A stretch of 64,000 nt of DNA from Ruminococcus sp. (GCA_017534595.1 JAFXVY010000089.1:1-64000); one strand, 5' to 3'; counted from the stretch's first letter, positions 1 through 8,736 are shown. Numbers and translations are program-made. The notes: a model not told the origin generated them from the sequence alone.

Positions 1-7
1 GCGCAGT

Positions 8-92
8 CAGATTTTTCGTCAGATTGCCTAAATTCGACGCCGCCTTGCTGGCGCAAGGCAAGGAGAATTTGGGTAATATGACGGAAAATATG
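8..92. other. Long imperfect hairpin upstream of the Ro60-like gene
   Basis: Bases 8-35 pair with 65-92 in a 28-position stem with only two mismatches (22/78 and 10/90) and several G-U wobbles. An internal loop follows, then a perfect 7-bp inner stem (42-48 with 53-59) and a four-base loop. G-U pairs spread over both arms suggest a structure kept as RNA on the plus strand. A 13-codon open frame (ATG at 78, TAG ending at 119) runs through the 3' arm. The element may start outside the window. It could be a structured non-coding RNA, a leader of the next gene, or one copy of a dispersed hairpin repeat. The structure is seen directly; its role is unknown. Confidence 0.5.
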
Positions 93-166
93 CAAGCGGA
101 TGATGTACAAAGGCGTTAGCCGGTGGTTGTGCGGTGTTGCCCAAGAACAAACAGGAGGGGATAGCT

Positions 167-1681
167 ATGACTGATTACAGAGATCTGCTTATTGAAGCCA
201 CAAATCGCACACATACAGAAAACGGCGGTATAGCGTACTATTCGACGCTGAACAGCTGTCTTGATCTCTTTGCGTCGGTGGGCGCGATGAGAGGTCAGGA
301 TCCGGCGAGAGCCAAAAGAATGTTTTTGCGCGCATTTTCTGAGTCTCCGGACTGTGCGCTGAAGATCCTTTTCTACGCACGGGATATCCGGGGCGGGATA
401 GGCGAAAGAGAGCTGTTCCGCAGCCTTATCCGCGAGCTTGCTTTCACGGCGCCGGAAAGCGTTTCAAAAAACCTGCATCTCATACCCGAATACGGAAGAT
501 ATGACGACCTGTTAACACTGCTCGATACGCCCTGTGCCTCTGAAGCACTTGATCATATCAAGCAGCAGTTCTGCAAGGATCAGTTGTCTATGGCGCTCGG
601 AGGACCGGTATCACTGCTTGCTAAATGGATGCCGTCGGTCAATACCTCGTCGTGGGAGAAGCGTGAGCTTGCAAAGAAGCTGTGCAGGTATTTAGGCCTC
701 TCCGAGAAGAAATACAGGCAGAGCTTATCAGCGCTCAGATCGTATATCGACGTCCTTGAGAAAAGACTGTGCACCAAGGATTACAGCTTTGACTACTCAA
801 AACTGCCGTCAAAGGCGCTTTTCAACTACCGCAAAGCCTTTTTCCGTAACGATAAAGACCGCTACGAGCAGTTTATAAACGCAGCCGCAGAGGGAAAGGA
901 AAAGCTTAACACAGGGACTCTCGCGCCCTATGATATAGTAAAACGCTGCTGCGAGATACGCAAGGCAGCGCTTTATAACCTCTGCGGAAGTATTCAGGAG
1001 CAGGATGAGCTTATAAACGAGCTGAACGTCCTCAACACGACATGGGACGCCTTGCCGGATCACACAGATAAAAGAAATGCACTTGCAGTAATAGACGTAT
1101 CCGGCTCGATGACAGCAGGCTATAACAGCAGTATAGTGCCTATTTACGCGGCTATAGCCCTCGGTATCTATCTCGCGGATAAGAACAAAGGTTTCTTTGC
1201 CGAGCATTTCATGGTTTTTTCCCGCAAGGCAAGAATGCTTAAGCTATCCGAAGATACGATAGTGAGAAAGGTAGACTACATCCTTGAAAACAGTGAAAAC
1301 GAGAATACCGATCTTGCGGATGTGTTCAGCGTGCTGCTCAGAACAGCTGTGGAAAACCAAGTGCCGCAGTCGGAGATGCCGGAGATCATTTATCTTTTCT
1401 CGGATATGGAGTTTGACAGCCAGCGCGGCTCGGACAAGACAGTATTTGAGAATGCCAAGGCAGAATACGCCGCCAACGGCTACAAGCTGCCGACGGTAGT
1501 ATTCTGGACGATCGAGGACAGACACGGACATTATCCTGTGACAATGGATGAGACCGGAGCGGTTCTTGTCTCGGGAACCAGCCCGATGATATTCAGCATG
1601 ATAATGAACTCGGATATAACGCCGGTAAAATTCATGGCGCAGATCCTTGACTCGGAAAGATACAGAAACATCTGCGCATAA
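167..1681 (+). CDS. Ro60/TROVE-like protein with C-terminal von Willebrand A domain (DUF2828 family)
   Basis: About 504 residues. The N-terminal 300 residues are helical and resemble DUF2828 (features such as ARDIRGGIGER and LLAKWMPS). The C-terminal 200 residues are a von Willebrand A domain with a metal-ion-dependent adhesion site, DVSGSM at about 310-315 and FSDMEFD further on. A helical part followed by a MIDAS vWA domain is also the layout of Ro60/Rsr, the ring protein that binds Y RNA and misfolded RNA, so RNA binding is inferred. I chose ATG 167 because AGGAGGGG lies 6 bases upstream; an upstream GTG (134) has no such site. A hairpin lies just upstream, and the convergent neighbour is the RNA 2'-phosphotransferase kptA. 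Cytoplasmic; no signal peptide. Confidence 0.8.
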   Translation: MTDYRDLLIEATNRTHTENGGIAYYSTLNSCLDLFASVGAMRGQDPARAKRMFLRAFSESPDCALKILFYARDIRGGIGERELFRSLIRELAFTAPESVSKNLHLIPEYGRYDDLLTLLDTPCASEALDHIKQQFCKDQLSMALGGPVSLLAKWMPSVNTSSWEKRELAKKLCRYLGLSEKKYRQSLSALRSYIDVLEKRLCTKDYSFDYSKLPSKALFNYRKAFFRNDKDRYEQFINAAAEGKEKLNTGTLAPYDIVKRCCEIRKAALYNLCGSIQEQDELINELNVLNTTWDALPDHTDKRNALAVIDVSGSMTAGYNSSIVPIYAAIALGIYLADKNKGFFAEHFMVFSRKARMLKLSEDTIVRKVDYILENSENENTDLADVFSVLLRTAVENQVPQSEMPEIIYLFSDMEFDSQRGSDKTVFENAKAEYAANGYKLPTVVFWTIEDRHGHYPVTMDETGAVLVSGTSPMIFSMIMNSDITPVKFMAQILDSERYRNICA

Positions 1682-1684
1682 AAG

Positions 1685-1720
1685 AAACGTCAGAAAGATT
1701 CAAAGCTTTCTGACGTTTTA
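1685..1720 (+). terminator. Terminator of the Ro60-like gene
   Basis: A 13-bp perfect stem (1685-1697 with 1706-1718) with an 8-base loop starts 3 bases after the stop codon. The T-run is short. Confidence 0.75.
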
Positions 1721-1827
1721 TGTATCGTTATGCGGACAGTTGGGTGATATGAAGGCTAAGAGATAAGGAAAAGCAAGAAAATGCACGGGTACATTATAAT
1801 ATGCGCTGACAGTATAAGCTCTTCCCT

Positions 1828-1859
1828 AAGTTTCACTAAATTTTGATTTAGTGAAACTT
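1828..1859. terminator. Perfect 14-bp hairpin downstream of kptA
   Basis: Bases 1828-1841 pair perfectly with 1846-1859 around a TTTG loop. It lies 58 bases past the kptA stop on the minus strand. Neither side has a clean T-run, so it may be a 3'-end stabiliser or a weak terminator. The rest of 1721-1917 shows nothing I can assign. Confidence 0.5.
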
Positions 1860-1917
1860 TCCATATCTTTTCCCGTGTATACCTATATCCCGTAATCCGC
1901 CTCTTCCCTTGAACTTC

Positions 1918-2487
1918 TCACGGATAAACCATCTCCCTGACATACTTCCACGGTATCGTTTCACTTTGCCAGACTCCGTTATCCGAGAGCCTGAATATGT
2001 ATCCGTCGCGGTGCATCGTTTTGGTGTCGATGACAAGTATGCAGACCCGTCCGCTTTTTCTTGTGTGTCTCGCGCCGACGGTCTCAGCCGTTTCTTTGTC
2101 ACCGGACAGATGAACATACTGACGCTTCATGCTCCTGATGCCCTCACGCTTGATGCTGTCAATGAATTCGGTGCTTGTACCGTGATAAAGCTCGTCAGGC
2201 GGCTCGGCGATCTTCATCGGTATCACGACGTCGATGCTGTGCCCCTGATTGGCTCTGATCTTGGTCTTATCTTCATTGAAGCTGTATCTTTGCTTGTTGT
2301 TCTCTCTGACGATCCTTTCGAGGCGTTCCATGTCAAGCTCATAGCCCGCAGCCCGGACCTTCTTTATAAGCTCGGCAGTATCGGCCCAGCCGCCCTCCCT
2401 TTCGAGAGTTATACCGACGGCTTCGGGACGATGCCTGAGGATCAGCGAAAGGAACCGTCCGACAGATAAATCATCATTCTTCGCCAT
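1918..2487 (-). CDS. kptA: RNA 2'-phosphotransferase (Tpt1/KptA family)
   Basis: 189 residues, typical for bacterial KptA. The family moves an internal RNA 2'-phosphate to NAD+, giving 2'-OH RNA, ADP-ribose 1'',2''-cyclic phosphate and nicotinamide. Visible motifs are LILRHRPE, with the catalytic Arg18-His19 pair, RANQGHS (NAD/RNA site) and LYHGTS. It starts 19 bases after the mutS2 stop, so it is probably the last gene of the phoH-to-mutS2 transcript. Its convergent neighbour is the Ro60-like protein. Bacteria have no tRNA splicing that makes 2'-phosphates, so its natural substrate is open; repair of damaged or ligated RNA is one suggestion. Confidence 0.92.
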   Translation of the reverse strand: MAKNDDLSVGRFLSLILRHRPEAVGITLEREGGWADTAELIKKVRAAGYELDMERLERIVRENNKQRYSFNEDKTKIRANQGHSIDVVIPMKIAEPPDELYHGTSTEFIDSIKREGIRSMKRQYVHLSGDKETAETVGARHTRKSGRVCILVIDTKTMHRDGYIFRLSDNGVWQSETIPWKYVREMVYP

Positions 2488-2506
2488 AACAGTTGACCTT
2501 TAACAA

Positions 2507-4888
2507 TTATTTAAGCTCCACGATAGTTACTCCGTCCTCACCCTCGCCGTACAGACCGCGGCGGGATGACTTAACGTGCGGGTGGCGTTTGAGATGTTCT
2601 CTTACAGCATTTTTCAGAACACCTGTACCCTTGCCGTGGATAATGGTAACTATACCGATGCCCGAAAGCACAGCGGCATCAAGGAAATTATCTACCTCAT
2701 AGACGCCCTCATCGGCTGAATACCCGCGTATATCGAGCTCTGTGGAGACCTTTCTCGTCATGCGGCTCTCTACGCCCTTGGTGGATACTCCGCCGCCCTG
2801 CTTCTGCTTCTGGGGCTTTTCCTTTTCAAGCAGACGAAGCTTTGAGGAGTCTACCTTTGTCTTCATCACGCCGACCTGAACGTAGCACATCCCCTTGCTG
2901 TCAGGCTCAGAGACGAGTATCGCCTTGCGGTTGGAATCAACGATCAGTACGCTGTCGCCCTTTTGCAGAGGCCTCGGAAGGACATAATCTTCGTTCCGGC
3001 TCTGGGAAACAGGGTCTGCGTCCCGGTAGAGCTTGTTCATGACCTGTCGCTGATGCTGTCTGGCCTTGATAGCCTTATCAGAGAAATCGGCAGCTTCCTT
3101 TTCTTTTCTGACCTTTTCGAGCTCGTCAACGAGCGCCTGAGACTGCCGCTGTACTCTGTTGACGATATCGGCAGCCTGCGCCCTTGCGTTTTCAAGCTCG
3201 GCTTCCCTCTCGTCATAGAAACGCTCTCGGGCTTCCTCAAGCTCTTTCTTTATCTTCTCGGCTTCACGCAGATCTTTTTCGGCATACTGCTTCTGCTTTT
3301 CGAGCGAGACACGCATAGCTTCGAGATTGTCGATGATCTGTTCAAAGCGGCGGTTGTCGTCGGAAACAAGCGACCGCGCTTTTTCTATTACCTCCGCAGG
3401 TACACCGAGCTTTTTAGAGATCGCAAAGGCATTGGACTTGCCGGGCGCACCGATAATGAGCCTGTATGTCGGCTGGAGATTTTCAACATCGAATTCGCAG
3501 GAGGCGTTCTCGACCCGCGCAGTATCGAGCGCGTACATCTTGAGCTCCTGATAGTGGGTGGTCGTGATTATCGAAGCTCCCCTGCTGCGCAGCTCCTCGA
3601 TCATAGCCACTGCAAGCGCTGCGCCCTCGATAGGATCGGTGCCGGAGCCCAGCTCGTCAAGCAGCACAAGGCTTCTGTAATCGCAGCTGTCCATGATCTC
3701 GATGACGTTGTTGATGTGCGACGAAAAAGTGGAAAGATCCTGCTCGATAGACTGCTGATCGCCGATATCCACAAGAATATTCTTATAGATGCAGACCTTG
3801 CTGCCGTCAGAAACAGGCACAAGCAGACCGCACATAGTCATCAGAGTTATAAGCCCGACTGTTTTGAGCACAACGGTCTTTCCGCCTGTGTTCGGGCCGG
3901 TGATTATAAGCGTATCGAAATCCGTTCCGAGCTGGATGTTTATAGGCACGACTTTCTTTGCATCTATCAGCGGATGCCTTGCTTTGTTTAATATGATCAT
4001 ATTGTCCTCGTTGAGCTCCGGCTCACAGGCGTGCATATCAGCAGCAAGCTCAGCCTTGGCAAAGTACAGCCCAAGCTCGGCGGAGGCCTCAAATCCGGAG
4101 ATCAGCTGCTCTGCGAACTGTGCGCAGTCAGCGGAGAGCTCAAGTATGATGCGGTGGATCTCGTCCTGCTCCTCGCCCTTGAGGATACGGATATCGTTGT
4201 TAGCTTCAACGACAGACATCGGTTCGATAAACAGCGTGGAGCCCGTGGATGAAGTATCGTGAACAAGTCCGCTGACCTGTGCCTTGTGCTCTGTCCTGAC
4301 AGGAAGAACAAATCTTCCGTCGCGGATAGTCACGATCGAATCCTGGAGATACTTCTGCACCGACGAGGACTTTATCATCTTCTCGAGAGTTTCGCGTATC
4401 CTGACCTCGGAATGCCTGATCTTCTTTCTTATCGAGGCAAGTGTCGGACTCGCTTCGTCGGCAAGGGTCTCGCTGTCGATTATCGAGGTCTCGAGCTTCT
4501 GCATCAGATGCTTGTTCGGGAACAGGCATTCAAAATATCTGTCGAGCGGATTCTCCTTGTCAAGGACATCCTTGTACCAATCGGTGAGCATACCGATCTG
4601 CTGGAGCATCCTCTTGATCTCAATGAGTTCGGCAAGAGACAGCGCAGCCCCCGATTCGGCTCTCTTTACCGAGCCTGAAATATCCTTGAAGCTGTAAAAT
4701 ACAGGTGATCCGAGCTTTATCGAAAGCTCCAGTGCGCATGAGGTCTTGGCGATCTCGGTGCGGACGGTCTCAATATCGTCCGAGGGCTCGAGCTCTGCTG
4801 CAAGCTGCCTGCTCCTGTCATTTGAGCAGTGCTTGATAAGCAGCTCGAGTATTTTGTTCAATTCGAGTTTTTCATGGTATATATTCAT
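2507..4888 (-). CDS. mutS2: MutS2 (endonuclease MutS2 / ribosome-rescue ATPase)
   Basis: 793 residues, full length. It has the MutS core and ATPase without the mismatch-recognition domain: Walker A GPNTGGKT at 331-338, Walker B LVLLDELGSGTDP, then a long coiled coil rich in Glu/Lys/Arg (about 515-610). The C-terminal Smr nuclease domain (about 715-793) carries LDIRG and HGKGTG. The family is known for anti-recombination and, in Bacillus, for sensing and splitting collided ribosomes. It lies between recO and kptA, 21 bases from recO. Confidence 0.95.
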   Translation of the reverse strand: MNIYHEKLELNKILELLIKHCSNDRSRQLAAELEPSDDIETVRTEIAKTSCALELSIKLGSPVFYSFKDISGSVKRAESGAALSLAELIEIKRMLQQIGMLTDWYKDVLDKENPLDRYFECLFPNKHLMQKLETSIIDSETLADEASPTLASIRKKIRHSEVRIRETLEKMIKSSSVQKYLQDSIVTIRDGRFVLPVRTEHKAQVSGLVHDTSSTGSTLFIEPMSVVEANNDIRILKGEEQDEIHRIILELSADCAQFAEQLISGFEASAELGLYFAKAELAADMHACEPELNEDNMIILNKARHPLIDAKKVVPINIQLGTDFDTLIITGPNTGGKTVVLKTVGLITLMTMCGLLVPVSDGSKVCIYKNILVDIGDQQSIEQDLSTFSSHINNVIEIMDSCDYRSLVLLDELGSGTDPIEGAALAVAMIEELRSRGASIITTTHYQELKMYALDTARVENASCEFDVENLQPTYRLIIGAPGKSNAFAISKKLGVPAEVIEKARSLVSDDNRRFEQIIDNLEAMRVSLEKQKQYAEKDLREAEKIKKELEEARERFYDEREAELENARAQAADIVNRVQRQSQALVDELEKVRKEKEAADFSDKAIKARQHQRQVMNKLYRDADPVSQSRNEDYVLPRPLQKGDSVLIVDSNRKAILVSEPDSKGMCYVQVGVMKTKVDSSKLRLLEKEKPQKQKQGGGVSTKGVESRMTRKVSTELDIRGYSADEGVYEVDNFLDAAVLSGIGIVTIIHGKGTGVLKNAVREHLKRHPHVKSSRRGLYGEGEDGVTIVELK

Positions 4889-4909
4889 TTTCTTTTCCTT
4901 TGTTATGTA

Positions 4910-5668
4910 TCAGGTTATTGACCGATAGAATTTCAGCGTATCGAACGACTCTCTGAAGTGGTATCTGATATAGCCCTCGGTGAGGTTTGTCAGCTTGAGC
5001 TGGAGCTTAGCGCTGATCTTCACGGCAAACAGACGTTCAAGGTCCGTGAGCGCGATATGCCTTATGACATGGAGCAAGCTCCTGTCGAGCTCGTAGACGT
5101 ACATACCGTCCTTATCGGTGCAGCAGTCCTCACATTCGATATAGCCCTCAGCCATATTCAGATACATCTTGTCGCTCAGATACTTATAGCATTTCGGACA
5201 GCAAAGCAGATCGGGTCTGAACCCGATATCGCAGAGCAGCCTGAATTCAAATACTGATTTTAAGAATTCCGGATCCTTCTGACCCCGGTTGAGAAAGTAA
5301 AAGGTGTTGAGCGTGAGCCGCAGCACCTCGGTCATATCAGAGACGCCCTCTATCCTCGCGTAGTAGATAAGATCTGCGAGATATGCCGCAAGAGACATCT
5401 TCACAACATCGAGCCTGAGCTCGTAGAACATCTCCTCCGGCTCGGAGCTGTTGAGATAATAGAATATCGGCCCTTTGGGGTCAACGGTCTTCTCAAGGCA
5501 GAACTTGGAGTAGACATAGAGCTGAGTGGCGGCGGCATTCTTTGTGCTTTTCATCCCGCCCCTGACATACACGCTGATAACACCGCGCTCGGCGGTGAGG
5601 ACATGAATGAGCTTATTGCTCTCGCCTTTGGGAGCCTCCCTTATTATCAGACCTTTTAGTGTTATCAT
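4910..5668 (-). CDS. recO: DNA repair protein RecO
   Basis: About 252 residues: an N-terminal OB fold (ITLKGLIIREAP), a helical middle and a four-cysteine zinc site (CCPKC ... CEDCC). RecO works with RecF/RecR to load RecA on SSB-coated single-stranded DNA. I prefer ATG 5668, 9 bases after GGAGG, over the TTG at 5674, which is too close to that site. Its first part overlaps the out-of-frame yqzL gene, so the two are probably translationally coupled. Confidence 0.93.
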   Translation of the reverse strand: MITLKGLIIREAPKGESNKLIHVLTAERGVISVYVRGGMKSTKNAAATQLYVYSKFCLEKTVDPKGPIFYYLNSSEPEEMFYELRLDVVKMSLAAYLADLIYYARIEGVSDMTEVLRLTLNTFYFLNRGQKDPEFLKSVFEFRLLCDIGFRPDLLCCPKCYKYLSDKMYLNMAEGYIECEDCCTDKDGMYVYELDRSLLHVIRHIALTDLERLFAVKISAKLQLKLTNLTEGYIRYHFRESFDTLKFYRSIT

Positions 5669-5747
5669 CTTCAACGACCTCCGAAGAACGCCTGTATCTG
5701 AGATAGTCCGCGATCTTTCCGGTTTTTAAGAATCTTTCCCACAGCAT
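5613..5747 (-). CDS. yqzL: YqzL-like small protein overlapping recO
   Basis: A 44-residue frame beginning MLWERFLKTGKIADYLRYR, with GGGGAGA 7 bases before the ATG. In Bacillus a small YqzL protein is encoded between recO and era, and the aromatic N-terminus with a following YL motif fits that family. The rest is charged and probably disordered. It overlaps the start of recO by 56 bases in another frame. Its ribosome binding site lies in the 3' arm of the hairpin at 5751-5794. Function unknown; the start, length and position support a real gene. Confidence 0.75.
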   Translation of the reverse strand: MLWERFLKTGKIADYLRYRRSSEVVEDDNTKRSDNKGGSQRREQ

Positions 5748-5750
5748 AGC

Positions 5751-5794
5751 ATATCTCCCCTTCCGAAAATAGTTTCTGCCGGAAGCGGAGATAT
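5751..5794 (-). promoter_or_regulatory. Hairpin that buries the yqzL ribosome binding site
   Basis: Between era and yqzL, 5751-5765 pairs with 5780-5794 (14 bp, one C-C mismatch, 14-base loop). Read on the minus strand, the GGGGAGA site of yqzL is inside the 3' arm and the ATG starts 4 bases beyond. No T-run follows, so it fits translational control or an mRNA end better than termination. Confidence 0.6.
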
Positions 5795-5807
5795 ATTACT
5801 GCCAATA

Positions 5808-6707
5808 TCAGTCAAGACCGAAATTCTTTATAAGCGCCTCGCGGTTGCGCCACCCCTCCTTGACCTTTACCCAGCACTGGAGGTTGACCTTGATCCGGAA
5901 GAACTCCTCGAGCTCTTCCCTTGCGTCGGCGCCGATCTTCTTGAGCATCGAGCCGCCCTTGCCGATAACGATGCCCTTGTGCGAATCTCTCTCACAGTAG
6001 ATGTTGGCATCTATATCGAGTATCGGCTCGCCGCTGCGGTCGTCTCTCTCATTGAGCCTTTCGATGGTCACGGCTATGCCGTGGGGTATCTCGTCATTGA
6101 GGCAGTTGAGTGCCTTCTCGCGGATGATCTCAGCCATGATGACCTTCTCGGGCTGATCGGTAAGCATATCGTCAGGGAAATAATGAGGCCCCGCCGCAGC
6201 GAACTTCTCTATCGCCTCCATTATAAGATCGAGGCCGTCTTTCTCAAGCACGCTTACTGGAATGATCTCAGCGAAATCGCAGAGCTTGGAATACTCGTCC
6301 AGCCTCTTTATCACCATGCTCTTATCATCGAACAGATCTATCTTGTTGAGCACAAGGATAACGTTCGCTCTCTTTGAAAATCCGGATACAAGCGTTCTCT
6401 CGGCATCGGAGATATCCTTGGAAGCGTCGGCGACAAGCAGCGTCGTCTCTGCCTCGGAGACGGTATCGTTGATAGTCTTTATCATGTGCTGCGAGAGCTT
6501 GTTCTTGGCCTTGTGCATACCCGGGGTATCTATGAACACATACTGTGTATCTCCGCGGGTGAGCACACCGGTGATCTTGGTGCGGGTCGTCTGAGGCTTG
6601 GCGCTGACGGCAGCGATCTTCTCGCCGATCAGTGCGTTCAGCAAAGACGATTTGCCGACATTGGGCCTTCCGGCGATCGTAACGAATACATTTTTTGTTT
6701 CTGACAT
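5808..6707 (-). CDS. era: GTPase Era
   Basis: 299 residues, the usual Era length. G motifs: GRPNVGKSS (G1), a G2 threonine region, DTPGMH (G3) and NKID (G4). A C-terminal KH domain carries GKGG. Era binds 16S rRNA near its 3' end and helps mature the 30S subunit. The ATG directly abuts the dgkA stop and its AAGGAGAT site lies in the last codons of dgkA, so translation is coupled. The order ybeY-dgkA-era-recO is shared with Bacillus. Confidence 0.97.
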   Translation of the reverse strand: MSETKNVFVTIAGRPNVGKSSLLNALIGEKIAAVSAKPQTTRTKITGVLTRGDTQYVFIDTPGMHKAKNKLSQHMIKTINDTVSEAETTLLVADASKDISDAERTLVSGFSKRANVILVLNKIDLFDDKSMVIKRLDEYSKLCDFAEIIPVSVLEKDGLDLIMEAIEKFAAAGPHYFPDDMLTDQPEKVIMAEIIREKALNCLNDEIPHGIAVTIERLNERDDRSGEPILDIDANIYCERDSHKGIVIGKGGSMLKKIGADAREELEEFFRIKVNLQCWVKVKEGWRNREALIKNFGLD

Positions 6708-7193
6708 TTATTTATCTCCTTGTCTTTTGTTATTGGGCAGAAATATTATGATGAACCATACCGGCACAGACAGAGCCAGCAATACGAGCCTTGCGGTATG
6801 CTCGCTGAAATAATCTGCGATCCGGGAAAAGACCTTGGTATCCCAGAACATAACAAAACCGGCCGCAGCAGCAGCGATAGCCGTGATGAGTACAGCTGCG
6901 GCGGCACAGTCTTTGGCGATCTTGGCATTTGGACTTATCTTCGGCGACGAGAGGTCAACAGCGGCTTCGACAGCGGTATTTACCGCTTCCGCAGCGAGCA
7001 CAAGACCTATCACGATATAGATCAGCACCCGTTCGCCCCTGTCAAAGTCATAGAATCTCATCAGTATCAGCACATAAAACGCAGCAGCAAGGTGGAACCT
7101 GAAATTGCGCTGGCTGCGTATGCAGTATACCAAGCCGGAGAAAGCATAACGAAAGCTGCGGAAAAATGCTCCGAGCTCAGTTTTTATGTTCAT
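6708..7193 (-). CDS. dgkA: Diacylglycerol/undecaprenol kinase family membrane protein
   Basis: About 161 residues. It has the family motif EAVNTAVEAAVD with Glu and Asn of the active site and three DgkA-type helices, plus an extra C-terminal hydrophobic segment (LVLLALSVPVWFIIIFL), longer than the common 120-140 residues. Gram-positive members phosphorylate undecaprenol to recycle the cell-wall lipid carrier. I start at ATG 7193, which overlaps the end of ybeY; the frame stays open upstream, but those codons lie in ybeY and give no family sequence. Confidence 0.9.
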   Translation of the reverse strand: MNIKTELGAFFRSFRYAFSGLVYCIRSQRNFRFHLAAAFYVLILMRFYDFDRGERVLIYIVIGLVLAAEAVNTAVEAAVDLSSPKISPNAKIAKDCAAAAVLITAIAAAAAGFVMFWDTKVFSRIADYFSEHTARLVLLALSVPVWFIIIFLPNNKRQGDK

Positions 7194-7692
7194 GCTCTTC
7201 GATAACGAAGGTCTCGTCACGCGAGATACCGAGACTTGCGAGTATAGCCTCCTCCTTCTCGCGCATGATCCTCTCCTCAAGCTTTCCGAGCTCATGGTCG
7301 TAGCCGAGCAGATGGAGCATCGAGTGAACGGTCAGGAAGCCGACTTCCCTTTCAAGGGTGTGGCCGTAGATCTCCGCCTGACGGTATGCGGTCTCGATAG
7401 AGATGACGATATCTCCCAGAAGATATGCGCCGGTCTCATGATTGACGTCGAACTTCCCGTCACTGCCGAGCGGGAAAGAAAGCACATCGGTAGGTCTGTC
7501 AACATTTCTGTGCTTCTTGTTGAGCTCATGGATAGCGCTGTCGTTCACGAATGTTACGCTGATCTCATAGCTGTCGGTATAGCCCTCGCTCTCGAGAACG
7601 GCGTGGCAGCACTTTCTGATAAGCAGCCTTATGCCGGTAGGTATCTTGATGTCGCGCTGGTCGTTTGAGATCAATACTTTAACCTTTCCCAT
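7177..7692 (-). CDS. ybeY: Endoribonuclease YbeY (16S rRNA maturation)
   Basis: About 171 residues with the zinc site HSMLHLLGYDH near the C-terminus. YbeY matures the 3' end of 16S rRNA and takes part in ribosome quality control. I prefer ATG 7692 (MGKVKVLIS), with AAGGGG upstream at a rather long distance; an ATG at 7716 would add 8 residues but has no site. It overlaps the end of phoH and the start of dgkA, as expected in a tight operon. Confidence 0.93.
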   Translation of the reverse strand: MGKVKVLISNDQRDIKIPTGIRLLIRKCCHAVLESEGYTDSYEISVTFVNDSAIHELNKKHRNVDRPTDVLSFPLGSDGKFDVNHETGAYLLGDIVISIETAYRQAEIYGHTLEREVGFLTVHSMLHLLGYDHELGKLEERIMREKEEAILASLGISRDETFVIEEHEHKN

Positions 7693-8659
7693 GATGATTA
7701 CTATTCCCCTTTTCATAGTATTTTTCGTATGCCTTGATTATATCCTGGACAAGCTTGTGTCTTACAACATCCTTTTCGGTAAAGAGGTTTATCGAGATAT
7801 CGTCTATCCCCTTGAGGACTCTCATCGCCTCGATAAGACCCGACCTTCTCGAATCGGGAAGATCTATCTGAGTGATGTCGCCGGTAATGACTATCTTGGA
7901 ATTGAACCCGAGCCTTGTCAAAAACATTTTCATCTGCTCGGGAGTGGTATTCTGAGCCTCGTCAAGAATTATGAATGAATCGTCGAGCGTCCTGCCTCGC
8001 ATATAAGCGAGCGGAGCGACCTCTATGCAGCCGCGTTCCTGCTGCTTGGCAAAGGTCTCCGGGCCGAGCATCTCAAAGAGCGCATCGTAAAGCGGCCTGA
8101 GATAAGGGTCCACCTTGTTCTGCATATCTCCCGGCAGGAAGCCGAGCTTTTCTCCGGCCTCGACAGCCGGCCTTGTCAGTATGATCTTGTTGATCTCATG
8201 CGCCCGGAACGCCTTGACCGCCATAGCCACGGCAAGATAGGTCTTGCCCGTTCCTGCGGGACCCACACCGAGGACTATCGTTTTATCCTTTATCGCGTCG
8301 GTATATTTCTTCTGCCCGAGGGTCTTGGGCTTGACTATCCTTCCGCTTATGGTAACGCAGATCCCGTCGGAGGCGAGCTTGTAAAGATCCTCCTGCGTTT
8401 TCTCCCTGACCAGAGAGAAGACATATCTTATGCTTTGCTCATTGATCGTCTCGCCGTTGTTTACCATGGCGATAAGTGCGTCTATCGCCTTTGAGGCGCT
8501 GAACACGTTTTCCTCTTCGCCGGTGATCTTGATATCCCCGCCTCTGCTGAGGATAGATACACCGTACTCTTTCTGTATCAGATTGATGTTTTCATCATAA
8601 TTGCCGAACAGATTCAGTATAGTCTCCATCCGCTCGACATTTATCAGTTTTTCTGCCAT
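7679..8659 (-). CDS. phoH: PhoH family ATPase
   Basis: 326 residues: an N-terminal KH-like part, then the PhoH ATPase with Walker A GPAGTGKT and Walker B FIILDEAQN. PhoH proteins are predicted RNA-associated ATPases or helicases and are nearly always next to ybeY. It is the first gene of the operon ending with kptA and has a clear promoter (8708-8736). Confidence 0.95.
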   Translation of the reverse strand: MAEKLINVERMETILNLFGNYDENINLIQKEYGVSILSRGGDIKITGEEENVFSASKAIDALIAMVNNGETINEQSIRYVFSLVREKTQEDLYKLASDGICVTISGRIVKPKTLGQKKYTDAIKDKTIVLGVGPAGTGKTYLAVAMAVKAFRAHEINKIILTRPAVEAGEKLGFLPGDMQNKVDPYLRPLYDALFEMLGPETFAKQQERGCIEVAPLAYMRGRTLDDSFIILDEAQNTTPEQMKMFLTRLGFNSKIVITGDITQIDLPDSRRSGLIEAMRVLKGIDDISINLFTEKDVVRHKLVQDIIKAYEKYYEKGNSNHHGKG

Positions 8660-8707
8660 TTAGTCTTTATGATCCCCTTTACGGTCATTTTATAAAATAC
8701 CATATAC

Positions 8708-8736
8708 AGTATAACACATTTACTTTATAAATGCAA
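8708..8736 (-). promoter_or_regulatory. Promoter of the phoH-kptA operon
   Basis: On the minus strand TTGCAT (8731-8736), a 17-bp spacer and TATACT (8708-8713), about 50 bases before the phoH ATG. It separates phoH from the upstream sporulation gene yqfD. Confidence 0.75.
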
